From contig CAZBPZ010000020.1 of the NCBI GenBank assembly GCA_964493955.1, positions 1 to 24,743 on the forward strand: a DNA stretch of 24,743 bases. Direction: 5' to 3'. Made by a program: the position numbers and the translations under genes. The stretch is from CAZBPZ01 sp964493955. GTDB lineage: Bacteria > Chloroflexota > Dehalococcoidia > Dehalococcoidales > Fen-1064. This document shows positions 1 through 7,194 of the stretch, in pieces. Within the stretch, counting starts at the first letter, position 1, and each line of letters opens with the position of its first letter. Below the pieces are notes generated by a model. That model had not been told where the DNA came from. It made no database searches and saw only the letters and a list, made by a program, of their open reading frames with translations.

Positions 1-70
1 CCGTTAGCTCAGCTGGCAGAGCACCTGACTTTTAATCAGGGTGTCGCAGGTTCGAATCCTGCACGGCCTA
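1..70 (+). tRNA. tRNA-Lys (anticodon UUU), 5' end cut by window edge
   Basis: The cloverleaf can be read directly. The D stem begins with GCTC after TA. The anticodon stem is CCTGA/TCAGG around the loop CTTTTAA, giving anticodon TTT (Lys). The T arm is GCAGG-TTCGAAT-CCTGC at 46-62. The 3' acceptor strand is 63-69 with discriminator A at 70. Only four bases of the 5' acceptor strand (CCGT) are inside the window, so about three bases are missing upstream. The 3' CCA is not encoded. A degraded copy of the 3' end lies 65 bp downstream. Confidence 0.95.
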
Positions 71-110
71 CACTCCCATCCAGGTAGGTAAGGTGCCTGC
101 CCAAGTAAGC

Positions 111-140
111 GCCGGTGCAATTCCTGCACGGCCTACACTC
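111..140 (+). repeat. Degraded direct repeat of the tRNA-Lys 3' end
   Basis: Positions 111-140 match 46-75 at 26 of 30 bases. The last 19 bases (122-140 against 57-75) are identical. The copied part covers the T arm, the 3' acceptor strand and 5 bases of downstream flank. All four mismatches fall in the T-arm region, so the T loop is damaged while the acceptor strand is intact. No D arm or anticodon arm is present, so this is not a tRNA. It may be a leftover of a tandem tRNA duplication or an attachment-site-like scar. Confidence 0.8.
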
Positions 141-371
141 TCTTCACAGGTCTTCCTGCTCGCAGTCCGGTATTTTCCGATGTCTTGGGCCTGAGCCGTT
201 CTTGCCACGTACCCGCCGGCCCCTGTGGCCCCGGGGATGCCCCGCGGAGTACGAGACACCTGCCCCATTTGTTGTGCCCCGTGGTCCTTTTTGACCGGTT
301 GCCGCAGGTGCCGGGCGTATCGTAATATGGCGCAGGGCGGAGTGGCCTGACATACTTCACAGGGGGTGAGA
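141..371. other. Non-coding leader region before transketolase
   Basis: No convincing gene is seen between the tRNA-end repeat and transketolase. The open frames here on the minus strand are short, mutually overlapping, lack a good ribosome binding site and have no recognisable protein features. The right-hand part carries a candidate promoter and the transketolase ribosome binding site. Confidence 0.6.
299..328 (+). promoter_or_regulatory. Candidate promoter of transketolase
   Basis: A TTGCCG at 299-304 and TAATAT at 323-328 are separated by 18 bp and sit about 45 bp upstream of the start codon. The -35 starts with TTGC like several other promoters in the window. The -10 matches the consensus at only 4 of 6 positions, so the call is weak. 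TTGACC at 291-296 is a better -35 but has no -10 at usable spacing. Confidence 0.35.
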
Positions 372-2396
372 ATGGCACCGGCAGACCCAGGGCTGGAGCA
401 GCTATGCATCAACACGATTCGCTTACTGGCAGTTGACGCGGTGGAGAAGGCCCGGTCCGGCCACCCCGGCACACCGATGGGGGCCGCACCGCTGGCCTAC
501 ATTCTCTTCGACCGCTTTCTCAAGCACAACCCGGCCGACCCGGCCTGGCCAGACCGTGACCGTTTTCTCCTGTCCTGCGGTCATGCCTCAACTCTGCTCT
601 ATGCCCTCCTGCACCTTACCGGTTACGACCTGAGGCTGGACGAGCTTGAGCAGTTCCGGCAGTGGGGCAGCCGTACCCCGGGGCACGTTGAGCACGGCAC
701 GACCCCGGGGGTGGAGAGTACCACCGGCCCGCTCGGCCAGGGTTTCGGCAATGGCGTGGGTATGGCCATCGCCGAGAGGTGGCTGGCGGCCCGTTTCAAC
801 CGGCCGGGGTATGAGATTATCAACCACTATACCTATGCCCTCGTCTCCGATGGCGACCTGGAGGAGGGTATCTCGTCCGAGGCAGCTTCGCTGGCCGGCA
901 CCCTGCGGCTGGGCAAGCTCGTTTACCTTTACGACAAGAATGACATCTCCATTGAGGGTGATACCAGCATCGCCTTCACCGAGGACGTGGCCCGGCGTTT
1001 CCGGGCTTACGGCTGGCATGTTGTCGGGCCGGTTGATGGTAACGACCTGCCGGCGGTGGAGCGGGCCATTGGCCTGGCAAGGCGTAACCTGGCCCGTCCC
1101 AGCCTCATCATCTGCCGCACCACCATCGGCTACGGTAGCCCCAACAAGGCCGGCCGTGCCGCTGCCCACGGCGAGCCGCTCGGGGCCGAGGAAGTGGAGC
1201 TTACCCGCCGCAACCTGGGCTGGCCCTACACCGGGCCGTTCACGGTGCCGGACGAGGTGCGTGACTACATGCGGCGGGCACTTGTGCGCGGCCGGGCCTG
1301 GCAGGGACGGTGGCAGGCCCGAATGGAGGCCTACCGGCGCGAGTTTCCCCGGCTGGCGGAGCAGTTCGAAGAGGCGCTGGCGGGTAACCTGCCGGAAGGC
1401 TGGGCCGCCGGGCTGGAAGGTCTCTTCGGCGCCGATGAGCCTCCGCTTTCCACCCGCGAGGCCTCTGGCCGTGTCATGAACGCCATCGCCGGGCGGGTAC
1501 CGTTCTTCGTGGGCGGCTCGGCCGACCTGGCACCCTCCACCAAGACCTATCTCCACGGCCTGGGGGACTTTGGCGCGGCTGATTACAGCGGGCGCAACCT
1601 GCATTTCGGGGTGCGCGAGCACACCATGGGGGCCGTGGCCAACGGCATGGCCCTGCACGGTGGACTCGTCTCGTTCACGGGGACGTTCCTGGTCTTCTAT
1701 GACTACATGCGGCCGGCGGTGCGGCTGGCAGCAATGATGGGGCTGAGGGTGGTCTTCCTTTTCTCGCACGATTCGGTTGGGGTGGGCGAGGACGGCCCGA
1801 CCCACCAGCCGGTGGAGCACCTTCTGGGACTGCGCAGTGTGCCGGGGCTGGTGGTAATCCGTCCGGCCGATGCTAATGAGACGGCGGCGGCCTGGCGGGT
1901 GGCCCTGGAGCGCCGGCACGGCCCGACTGCCCTGGTGCTGAGCCGCCAGAAGCTGCCCCACCTGGACCAGACCAGGCTGGCACCCGCCTCCGGCCTGGAG
2001 CGCGGCGCTTACGTCCTGTGGGAAGCATCGGACAGGCCGGAGCTTATCCTCATTGGCACCGGCTCCGAGGTGCACATCGCCCTCGAGGCCGGGCGGCTCC
2101 TGCAGGAGCGGGGAGTAGCGGCCCGGGTGGTCTCGATGCCCTCCTGGGAGCTGTTTGAGGCCCAGCCGGCAGAGTACCGGCAGCGGGTGCTGCCGCCAGC
2201 GGTGACGGCCCGGATTTCAATTGAGGCCGGCCTTACCCTGGGGTGGGAGCGTTACGTCGGTGGGCGTGGCCGGGCCATCGGTGTTGACCGCTTCGGGGCC
2301 TCGGCCCCCTGGAAGGTGGTCTACCAGAAACTGGGGCTTACCGCCGGGCGGGTGGTGAACGAGGCACTGAAAATGCTATCAGCGGGGCAAGGATGA
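372..2396 (+). CDS. tkt: Transketolase
   Basis: Thiamine-diphosphate enzyme moving two-carbon ketol units between sugar phosphates in the non-oxidative pentose phosphate pathway; cytosolic. At 674 residues it has the usual full length. Visible features: SGHPG near residue 29, GHAS near 70, the GHVEHGTTPGVE and GPLGQG substrate/cofactor loops at 104-124, the diphosphate-binding SDGDLEEG at 159-166 continuing to YDKND at 187-191, and a C-terminal domain with GVDRFGASAPW. I chose ATG 372 over the in-frame GTG 366 because the strong ribosome binding site GGGGGTGA (362-369) would overlap the GTG but sits correctly before the ATG. The stop overlaps the start of the broken rpiB (ATGA), indicating an ancestral tkt-rpiB operon. 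Confidence 0.97.
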   Translation: MAPADPGLEQLCINTIRLLAVDAVEKARSGHPGTPMGAAPLAYILFDRFLKHNPADPAWPDRDRFLLSCGHASTLLYALLHLTGYDLRLDELEQFRQWGSRTPGHVEHGTTPGVESTTGPLGQGFGNGVGMAIAERWLAARFNRPGYEIINHYTYALVSDGDLEEGISSEAASLAGTLRLGKLVYLYDKNDISIEGDTSIAFTEDVARRFRAYGWHVVGPVDGNDLPAVERAIGLARRNLARPSLIICRTTIGYGSPNKAGRAAAHGEPLGAEEVELTRRNLGWPYTGPFTVPDEVRDYMRRALVRGRAWQGRWQARMEAYRREFPRLAEQFEEALAGNLPEGWAAGLEGLFGADEPPLSTREASGRVMNAIAGRVPFFVGGSADLAPSTKTYLHGLGDFGAADYSGRNLHFGVREHTMGAVANGMALHGGLVSFTGTFLVFYDYMRPAVRLAAMMGLRVVFLFSHDSVGVGEDGPTHQPVEHLLGLRSVPGLVVIRPADANETAAAWRVALERRHGPTALVLSRQKLPHLDQTRLAPASGLERGAYVLWEASDRPELILIGTGSEVHIALEAGRLLQERGVAARVVSMPSWELFEAQPAEYRQRVLPPAVTARISIEAGLTLGWERYVGGRGRAIGVDRFGASAPWKVVYQKLGLTAGRVVNEALKMLSAGQG

Positions 2397-2503
2397 AGCA
2401 CAGGGTAGCGCTGGCGGCCGACCACGGGGGGCTTGAGCTCAAGCGTGAACCGGCTAAGGTGCCGGGGATTCGTGCCTGCATCTGCCGTGATACCCGCGAT
2501 TGA
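2393..2503 (+). pseudogene. rpiB: Ribose-5-phosphate isomerase B remnant with internal deletion
   Basis: A 36-codon frame starts in ATGA overlap with the transketolase stop. Its first 19 residues (MKHRVALAADHGGLELKRE) look like the RpiB N-terminus, which typically reads IALGADHAGFELKE. The next residues, AKVPGIRACICRDT, resemble the later RpiB segment ANKVxGIRAALCHDT, normally about 60-65 residues further on. The frame then stops. The simplest reading is an in-frame internal deletion followed by loss of the C-terminus, which removes most of the active site. The product cannot be a working isomerase. Identification rests on remembered family sequence, not on a search. A sequencing or assembly error is possible but would have to remove almost 200 bp. 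Confidence 0.75.
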
Positions 2504-2542
2504 GCGGAAGTTCACCGGCGGCAGTGCCGGCGGGGGCCGGGG

Positions 2543-4012
2543 CTAGCGCTTGGCTTCTGGCAGGCCCGCTTCCGGCCGGGGGTAGCGGAGGCGGACCGGT
2601 ATGCCCAGCCGGCGGAACGTGTAGACGGCCCAGACCACCGTTGCCATCAGCCCCAGGGTGTCTGCTATCGGGAAGCTCATCCACAGGCCGGTCAGCCCGA
2701 AGAGCGGCGGCAGGATAAAGAGGGCCGGCAGCAGGAAGAGTATCTGCCGGGCGGAGGCCAGCACCAGCGAGGGCAGCGCCTTGCCAATTCCCTGGAAGAA
2801 GAAGGCGGTTGCAATCTGGAAGCCGACGGCAAAGAGCAAAGCCCCGAAGATACGCACTGCCCCGGCACCCATTTGCAGGAACTCCGGGTCAGGGCTGAAG
2901 ACGGCGATTATGACCTCCGGCCTGACCAGGATGACCACCCACCAGAGCAGTCCCCAGGCAGTAGCAGCCAGCCCGGCCTTCATCACGACCTCGCCGACGC
3001 GGGCGCGCTGACCGGCACCGAAGTTGAAGCCCACCAGGGGCATCATGCCCTGGCCGATGCCGGCGCACGGCATGACGATGAAGCTGAGCGAGCGGAAGAC
3101 CACCCCCATCACCGCCAGTGGGAGCGTGCCGAAGGTAGCTGCCGTGCGGTTGACCACCACCATCACGATTGAGCCGGCAAGCTGCTGGAGGATGGCCGCA
3201 ATGCCGATGCGGTAGATGGCAACCAGTGTCCGGATGTCAGGTACGAAGTGGCCTGGCCGGAAGTGGTAAGAGCTGCGCCCGGACAGGAAATAGCCCACCA
3301 GTATCAGCGTACCGGTCCCGCGCCCGATGACAGTAGCTATGGCGGCCCCGGCCAGTCCCATCTCGGGGAACGGTCCCAGGCCGAAGATGAGTAGCGGGTC
3401 CATGATGATGTTGACCACGGCGGAGACTATCATGATGGAGCTGGCAAAGACCGGGTTTCCCTCGGCGCGGACGGTGGCATTGACCACCAGCGGGAAAAAT
3501 GCCAGCGACGCCGTGATGACCAGCACGTACATGTACTCCCGTGCCAGTGCCAGCACCGGGCCACTGGCCCCGAACAGGCTGAGCAGGGCGTCAAGGATGG
3601 GCAGGCAGATGGGCGCCATGGTAGCCCCGATGACGAGACTGAGGGTTATGGCAACGCCGGCGGCGTGGCTGGCACCATCACGGTCGCCGGCCCCCAGCCG
3701 GCGTGATATCAGCGAGGCGGCCCCGGCCCCGGTGCCGAAGGCGATGGCCATGAAAATCATCATCAGCGGGAAGGACACCGTCAGGGCTGCCAGGGCTTCC
3801 GGCCCCAAACGCCCCACGAAAATGGCATCTACAATGTTGTAGCTGGAAGCCACCATCATGGAGACGATGGTGGGTCCGGAAAAGCGGAACAGCAGTTTCC
3901 AGATGGAGTCCTGCCCCATGGACTGGATGCGGCGGGCAGCGGCTGCCGCTTGCCTGGTACGGCGGGCTGTTACCGGGGTCTCCACTGTTTTGCCTTGGGC
4001 CGGGTCGTTCAT
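2543..4012 (-). CDS. MATE family multidrug/cation efflux transporter
   Basis: Inner-membrane antiporter of the multi-antimicrobial extrusion family, which exports drugs or other organic cations using Na+ or H+ gradients. The 489-residue length fits the family. After a charged 30-residue N-terminus comes the characteristic first helix region (LLFRFSGPTIVSMMVASSYN, then IVDAIFVGRLGPEALAAL). About twelve hydrophobic segments follow in two halves, the second starting near the QQLAGSIVMVVVNRTAATFG segment. The ATG overlaps the stop of the upstream marR gene by 4 bp (ATGA), which supports this start over a later in-frame ATG (MGQDS). Coupling to MarR suggests ligand-responsive expression. The substrate cannot be told from sequence. 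Confidence 0.93.
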   Translation of the reverse strand: MNDPAQGKTVETPVTARRTRQAAAAARRIQSMGQDSIWKLLFRFSGPTIVSMMVASSYNIVDAIFVGRLGPEALAALTVSFPLMMIFMAIAFGTGAGAASLISRRLGAGDRDGASHAAGVAITLSLVIGATMAPICLPILDALLSLFGASGPVLALAREYMYVLVITASLAFFPLVVNATVRAEGNPVFASSIMIVSAVVNIIMDPLLIFGLGPFPEMGLAGAAIATVIGRGTGTLILVGYFLSGRSSYHFRPGHFVPDIRTLVAIYRIGIAAILQQLAGSIVMVVVNRTAATFGTLPLAVMGVVFRSLSFIVMPCAGIGQGMMPLVGFNFGAGQRARVGEVVMKAGLAATAWGLLWWVVILVRPEVIIAVFSPDPEFLQMGAGAVRIFGALLFAVGFQIATAFFFQGIGKALPSLVLASARQILFLLPALFILPPLFGLTGLWMSFPIADTLGLMATVVWAVYTFRRLGIPVRLRYPRPEAGLPEAKR

Positions 4013-4461
4013 CTCATCCTGCCGACGAGGTCGTAGAGGGTGTGCAGCGAGGCGGAAAGACGCTCCAGTTCCTCCTTGGTCAGGTCAGACAGGCTGGCAC
4101 GGATTGCCTGGCGAATTGCCTGCTCGTATTTCTCCAGGGCATTACGGCCCCCGGCGGTCAGCCAGATGTTGATGGTACGCCGGTCATGCTCGTCGTGCTG
4201 GCGCTCTACCAGCCCGGCCTCCGCCAGCCGGTCGAGCAGGTGGGTCATCTGTGGGGCCGGTATCTGCAGCCGTTCGGCGATACCGGTAATGTTCAGCCTG
4301 CCCTCGGCCTGGAGTGTCTTCAATACCTCAAGCTGGGGCGGAGAGATGCCCGGCTCCAGGCCGCTGGCAGTCTTTATCAGCCGGCGGCGGATGCCACGGC
4401 CCACCAGCGGCAGGATGGTGAAGAGTTCCTCGGCGACCCGCTCCGGCAGGGTGGCTGGCAT
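4009..4461 (-). CDS. MarR family transcriptional regulator
   Basis: A 150-residue winged-helix repressor of MarR type. The core is visible: helix-turn-helix ITGIAERLQIPAPQMTHLLD at about 58-77, the wing with the typical DEHDRRTINIWLT sequence (family pattern D.RDRR...L T), and long helices at both ends for dimerisation. The start ATG 4461 has GGAGG (CCTCC on plus, 4467-4471) 5 bases upstream. It is the first gene of a two-gene unit with the MATE exporter, so by analogy to other MarR-transporter pairs it probably represses its own operon and is released by an exported compound. The region upstream carries a promoter and an AT-rich inverted repeat. Confidence 0.93.
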   Translation of the reverse strand: MPATLPERVAEELFTILPLVGRGIRRRLIKTASGLEPGISPPQLEVLKTLQAEGRLNITGIAERLQIPAPQMTHLLDRLAEAGLVERQHDEHDRRTINIWLTAGGRNALEKYEQAIRQAIRASLSDLTKEELERLSASLHTLYDLVGRMR

Positions 4462-4481
4462 GATGACCTCCAGAAACAGTT

Positions 4482-4500
4482 ACAATTATAAATATTTTGT
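4482..4500. promoter_or_regulatory. Possible MarR operator overlapping the -10 box
   Basis: A 19-bp element has perfect 4-base inverted arms, ACAA (4482-4485) and TTGT (4497-4500), around an AT-rich centre that includes the -10 hexamer. Binding here would block the promoter, as expected for autorepression by MarR-type proteins. The arms are short, so this is suggestive only. Confidence 0.35.
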
Positions 4501-4513
4501 TTTGATAAGTAAA
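4485..4513 (-). promoter_or_regulatory. Promoter of the marR-MATE operon
   Basis: Read on the minus strand, TTTACT (4508-4513) and a perfect TATAAT (4485-4490) are separated by 17 bp. Transcription would start near 4478, about 17 bases before the ATG. The stretch is strikingly AT-rich in an otherwise GC-rich window. Confidence 0.7.
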
Positions 4514-4621
4514 ACATAGGGCCTGCTGATGATTACGCCAGCGTGTACCACGTTACATTACAGGTATTTTTCTGGACAGGTAAGAGCCTGTCAGCGGCCG
4601 GTTGCTGGCCTGGCGTGGGCC

Positions 4622-4650
4622 TTGCGGGCTGGTGGCGGCTGGCGTATAAT
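4622..4650 (+). promoter_or_regulatory. Promoter of the radical SAM gene
   Basis: TTGCGG (4622-4627) and a perfect TATAAT (4645-4650) are separated by 17 bp. Transcription would start near 4657, leaving a leader of about 35 bases. The same TTGCGG/TATAAT pair precedes gatC. Confidence 0.65.
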
Positions 4651-4691
4651 CCGCCGGTGAGTGTGATACGTTTCTGGCCCGGGTGAGCAGC

Positions 4692-5534
4692 ATGGAGGCG
4701 ATTTCCTTCCCCCGCAGCATCCTGGTGGAGACCACACTGCGCTGTCCGGCCGACTGTATCATCTGCCCCAACAAGAAGGTGGTGGACCGCCCCCGGGACA
4801 TGCCCTGGAGGCTCTTTCGCAAGGTGGTGGACGATTGCCGGGGGCAGGGGCTGGAAGAGTTTCACCCCTTCATCAACGGGGAGCCGCTGGCGAGCCCTTA
4901 CCTGGAGGCGGCCCTGGCTTACCTGGCGGTGGCCCTGCCGGAGACGGCGGTCCACATCTATACCAGTGGGGCCCTGCTCGATGAGCGCATGGCCGGCGTG
5001 CTGCTGCGCTCCGGTGTGCGGGCGGTGCATTTCTCGGTGGACGGCGCTACCCGCCAGACCTACGAGGCGCACCGGCGGGGGCTGCACTTTGATGAAGTCC
5101 TGGCCAATATCAATACCTTCCTGGGGCTGGTACGTTACCAGCATGCCGGGGTGAGCACCCGGGTTGTCATGACGCTGACCCCGGAGAATGCGGCCGAGGA
5201 GGCGGCCTTCCGCCGCTACTGGGAGGGGCGGGTGGACGTGGTGGAGGTGCTGCCCAGTGACGGCCGCGGTGGTGAAGGGCGTGCCCCTGCCTTTCGTGAC
5301 GGGCGCATGATGGGATGCCTTCACGTGCCGTGGCGCACCTACGTGCTCTCGGACGGGCGGGTGGTGCTCTGCTGCAAGGACTGGGCTGGCTACACCGTGC
5401 TGGGAAACGTGGCCGAGGCCTCGGTGGCCGAAATCTGGAACTCGCCGCGCTACGTCCAGCTACGCCGGGAGATAAGCCGGGGTGACTTCAGCCACTCCGA
5501 GGTCTGCCAGCGCTGCCAGGCGGACGCGCTTTAG
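4692..5534 (+). CDS. Radical SAM protein with SPASM-type C-terminus
   Basis: A 280-residue radical SAM enzyme. The cluster motif CPADCIIC (C18, C22, C25; CX3CX2C) lies close to the N-terminus. A partial TIM-barrel core follows, with FINGEPLASPY at 60-70 in the place of the usual GGEP motif and FSVDGAT at 114-120. The C-terminal part has a SPASM-like set of cysteines: C209, the pair C227-C228 (VVLCCKDW), and C272/C275 (CQRC), which usually bind an auxiliary Fe-S cluster. The function is unknown; family members modify peptides, sugars or cofactors. ATG 4692 is preferred, with GGGTGA upstream; GTG 4683 in the same frame is an alternative. It ends head-on with the minus-strand methyltransferase, the two stop codons overlapping. 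Confidence 0.85.
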   Translation: MEAISFPRSILVETTLRCPADCIICPNKKVVDRPRDMPWRLFRKVVDDCRGQGLEEFHPFINGEPLASPYLEAALAYLAVALPETAVHIYTSGALLDERMAGVLLRSGVRAVHFSVDGATRQTYEAHRRGLHFDEVLANINTFLGLVRYQHAGVSTRVVMTLTPENAAEEAAFRRYWEGRVDVVEVLPSDGRGGEGRAPAFRDGRMMGCLHVPWRTYVLSDGRVVLCCKDWAGYTVLGNVAEASVAEIWNSPRYVQLRREISRGDFSHSEVCQRCQADAL

Positions 5535-6175
5535 TCATCCGGCCGCGGGCGCTTTACCAGCAGCAGGATATGCCGGTCCGGTATTTCGTGGCGGCCGGCA
5601 ATCTCGTGGCGGTGCGCTTCCACCAGTGAGTCGATGCAGTCCGTCACGCCGGGGAGCTCGGTGCCGTAGTCGTGCAGTCCCAGCACGCCGCCGCTCACCA
5701 GGTGTGTCCAGGCGAGGCGGAAGTCGCTCCGGATGTGGTCCAGGTCGTGGTTACCATCTATAAAGGCGAAGCAGAAGCGTTGCTCCGGGGGAAAGGTGAC
5801 TTTCATAGAGTCCTGGCAGATGGTGACGATGTTGTTACAGCGGCGCGTCGTCTCCCGGTAAACGTCCCGCTGGGGGCGGCCTTCCAGGAAGGCCAGGTAG
5901 ATGCTGGCCATGGTGGTGCCGTCGGGCATGGGGGTGGTATCGGCGGCCGGCTCGAAGATGTCGATGGCGAAGACGCGCTTGCCGTGCTTCCGGGCGAAGC
6001 GGGCCAGCTTGGCGGTGCCACCCCCCATGAAGGCCCCCACCTCGAGCAGGTCACCGGGCAGGCGGTAGATGTGCCGGGTGCGCAGAAAGTCAATCAGCAC
6101 CTCGTAGCCGACGAAGTCGGGCAGGGGTTTCGGGTGGGGTAGCAGCTTGGCGAGGCGGCGCAGGGCGGTGCGCAC
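5531..6175 (-). CDS. Class I SAM-dependent methyltransferase (TylF/Methyltransf_24-like)
   Basis: A 214-residue protein with a SAM-binding Rossmann fold: motif I LLEVGAFMGGGTAKLARF (43-60), the acidic end of strand 2 AIDIFEP (70-76), and FIDGNHDLDHIRSDF (138-152) followed by GGVLGLHDYG. The IDGxH and HDY signatures are typical of methyltransferases related to O-methyltransferases of antibiotic sugars such as TylF, where the acidic residues bind a metal. The substrate is unknown. The GTG at 6175 was chosen because it lies 8 bases after the TGA of the upstream gene with GAGG in between; a longer frame up to 6484 would run through that gene. It is the last gene of the minus-strand GT4 cluster, and its TAA overlaps the TAG of the convergent radical SAM gene. 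Confidence 0.85.
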   Translation of the reverse strand: MRTALRRLAKLLPHPKPLPDFVGYEVLIDFLRTRHIYRLPGDLLEVGAFMGGGTAKLARFARKHGKRVFAIDIFEPAADTTPMPDGTTMASIYLAFLEGRPQRDVYRETTRRCNNIVTICQDSMKVTFPPEQRFCFAFIDGNHDLDHIRSDFRLAWTHLVSGGVLGLHDYGTELPGVTDCIDSLVEAHRHEIAGRHEIPDRHILLLVKRPRPDD

Positions 6176-6183
6176 GGCAGGCC

Positions 6184-7194
6184 TCAGAGGTAGGCGTTGA
6201 CGGGTAGCTCGGAATCGGCCAGGGCGGCCAGGATGACGGCTGCCGCTGACCAGGTGGTCGTCTCGCCCGGCGGGTAGATTTCCTCTTCCGGCAGCCGGAT
6301 GCCGGTATAGAAGCCGGAGTTGCTGTCTTGAAGTTTCAGCACCCACTCCAGCAGTGTCCTGGCCGGCTGCCGCTCCCCCAGGCTGGCCAGGGCCATTGCC
6401 AGCTCGCAGGTCTCGGCCACCGTCACCCAGGGCTGGTCCAGCGAGCAGCGGCACCCCCAGCCGCTGATGACGAACTCGCCCCACCCCTGCCGGAGGCGCT
6501 CGGTGGCCTCGCGCCCCGTGATGACCCCGTTGAGTACGGGGTAGTACCAGGTCATGGCGTAGCCGCGGCGGTTGTCCCCGTGGACGTCAAACAGGTCAGG
6601 CCGGGTGCGGATTGCCTGCCCCAGCCGGGCGGCGGCCTGCTGCCATTCTGGCCGGTCATACCCGGCAGCGGCCGCCAGGTGACAGGCGTTTGTCAGGCTG
6701 CGGAAGATACTGCTGCAGGCTGCCAGCGGGGCACTGGGCCAGGGATTGCCGTCACAGTCGCGCGACCAGTAGATATGCCCTTCCGGCTGCTGCAGGCCGA
6801 GCGTGAAGCCAATGGCCCTTTCCAGCACCGGCCACATCTCTTTAATGAAGGCGGTATCGTGGGTGATGAGGTAGTGGAGGTAGAGGCCGGTGGCGAGGTA
6901 GGCGCTGTGGTTGGCGTCTTTGCAGAGTTCCTGTGGCTGGCCGTCGCGGTAGGCGTACCACCAGCTGCCGTCATCGTTCTGCACCCCGGCCAGCCAGCGG
7001 TAGGCACGCTCGGCGGCGTCGGTGTGGCCGGCCAGGTCAAGGGCCATGGCGCACTCCACGTGGTCCCAGGGGTCTACCGGGCCGCCGTGGTACCAGGGGA
7101 TGGCCCCGCTGGCCAGCTGGTGCGAGGCAATGCTGGCCCCCGTCCTGTCTACCAGCCGCCGCAGTCCGTCCGGGCCCGGCACGCGGTCAAGCAC
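6184..7194 (-). CDS. Alpha/alpha-toroid protein, prenyltransferase/squalene-cyclase-like or glycosidase-like
   Basis: A 336-residue protein with repeating helical hairpins that carry aromatic-rich turns: VDPWDHVECAMALDLAG (40-56), NDDGSWWYAY (73-82), EGHIYWSRDCDGNPWPS (138-154), GYAMTWYYPV (211-220) and QPWVTVAETCELAMAL (254-269). The repeat spacing and DGSW-type turn resemble the alpha/alpha-toroid fold shared by squalene-cyclase/prenyltransferase-like proteins and six-hairpin glycosidases. Neither a DXDD cyclase motif nor an obvious transmembrane or signal segment is seen, so the reaction is open. The start GTG 7194 has GGAGG 6 bases upstream and overlaps the previous gene by 8 bp. The frame is open further upstream to 7413, but that part is antisense-like and unrelated. 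Confidence 0.75.
   Translation of the reverse strand: MLDRVPGPDGLRRLVDRTGASIASHQLASGAIPWYHGGPVDPWDHVECAMALDLAGHTDAAERAYRWLAGVQNDDGSWWYAYRDGQPQELCKDANHSAYLATGLYLHYLITHDTAFIKEMWPVLERAIGFTLGLQQPEGHIYWSRDCDGNPWPSAPLAACSSIFRSLTNACHLAAAAGYDRPEWQQAAARLGQAIRTRPDLFDVHGDNRRGYAMTWYYPVLNGVITGREATERLRQGWGEFVISGWGCRCSLDQPWVTVAETCELAMALASLGERQPARTLLEWVLKLQDSNSGFYTGIRLPEEEIYPPGETTTWSAAAVILAALADSELPVNAYL

Noticed and set aside
57..140. A present-day integrated mobile element at the tRNA
   Set aside because: Only 46 bp lie between the repeat halves and no integrase or other mobility gene is present in the window.
588..2075. A 495-codon open frame on the minus strand opposite transketolase
   Set aside because: It lies wholly antisense to a clearly recognised gene, has low-complexity composition (His, Gln, Gly, Pro) and no recognisable motif. 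Long antisense frames are expected in GC-rich coding DNA.
4575..4592. Inverted repeat GACAGG/CCTGTC as a terminator
   Set aside because: The T-rich tract lies before the stem on the plus strand, and on minus the stem is followed by A, not T. It does not fit an intrinsic terminator in either direction.
6176..6484. N-terminal extension of the methyltransferase ending at 5531
   Set aside because: It overlaps the end of the toroid gene in another frame and has no ribosome binding site; the GTG at 6175 with GAGG upstream explains the gene.
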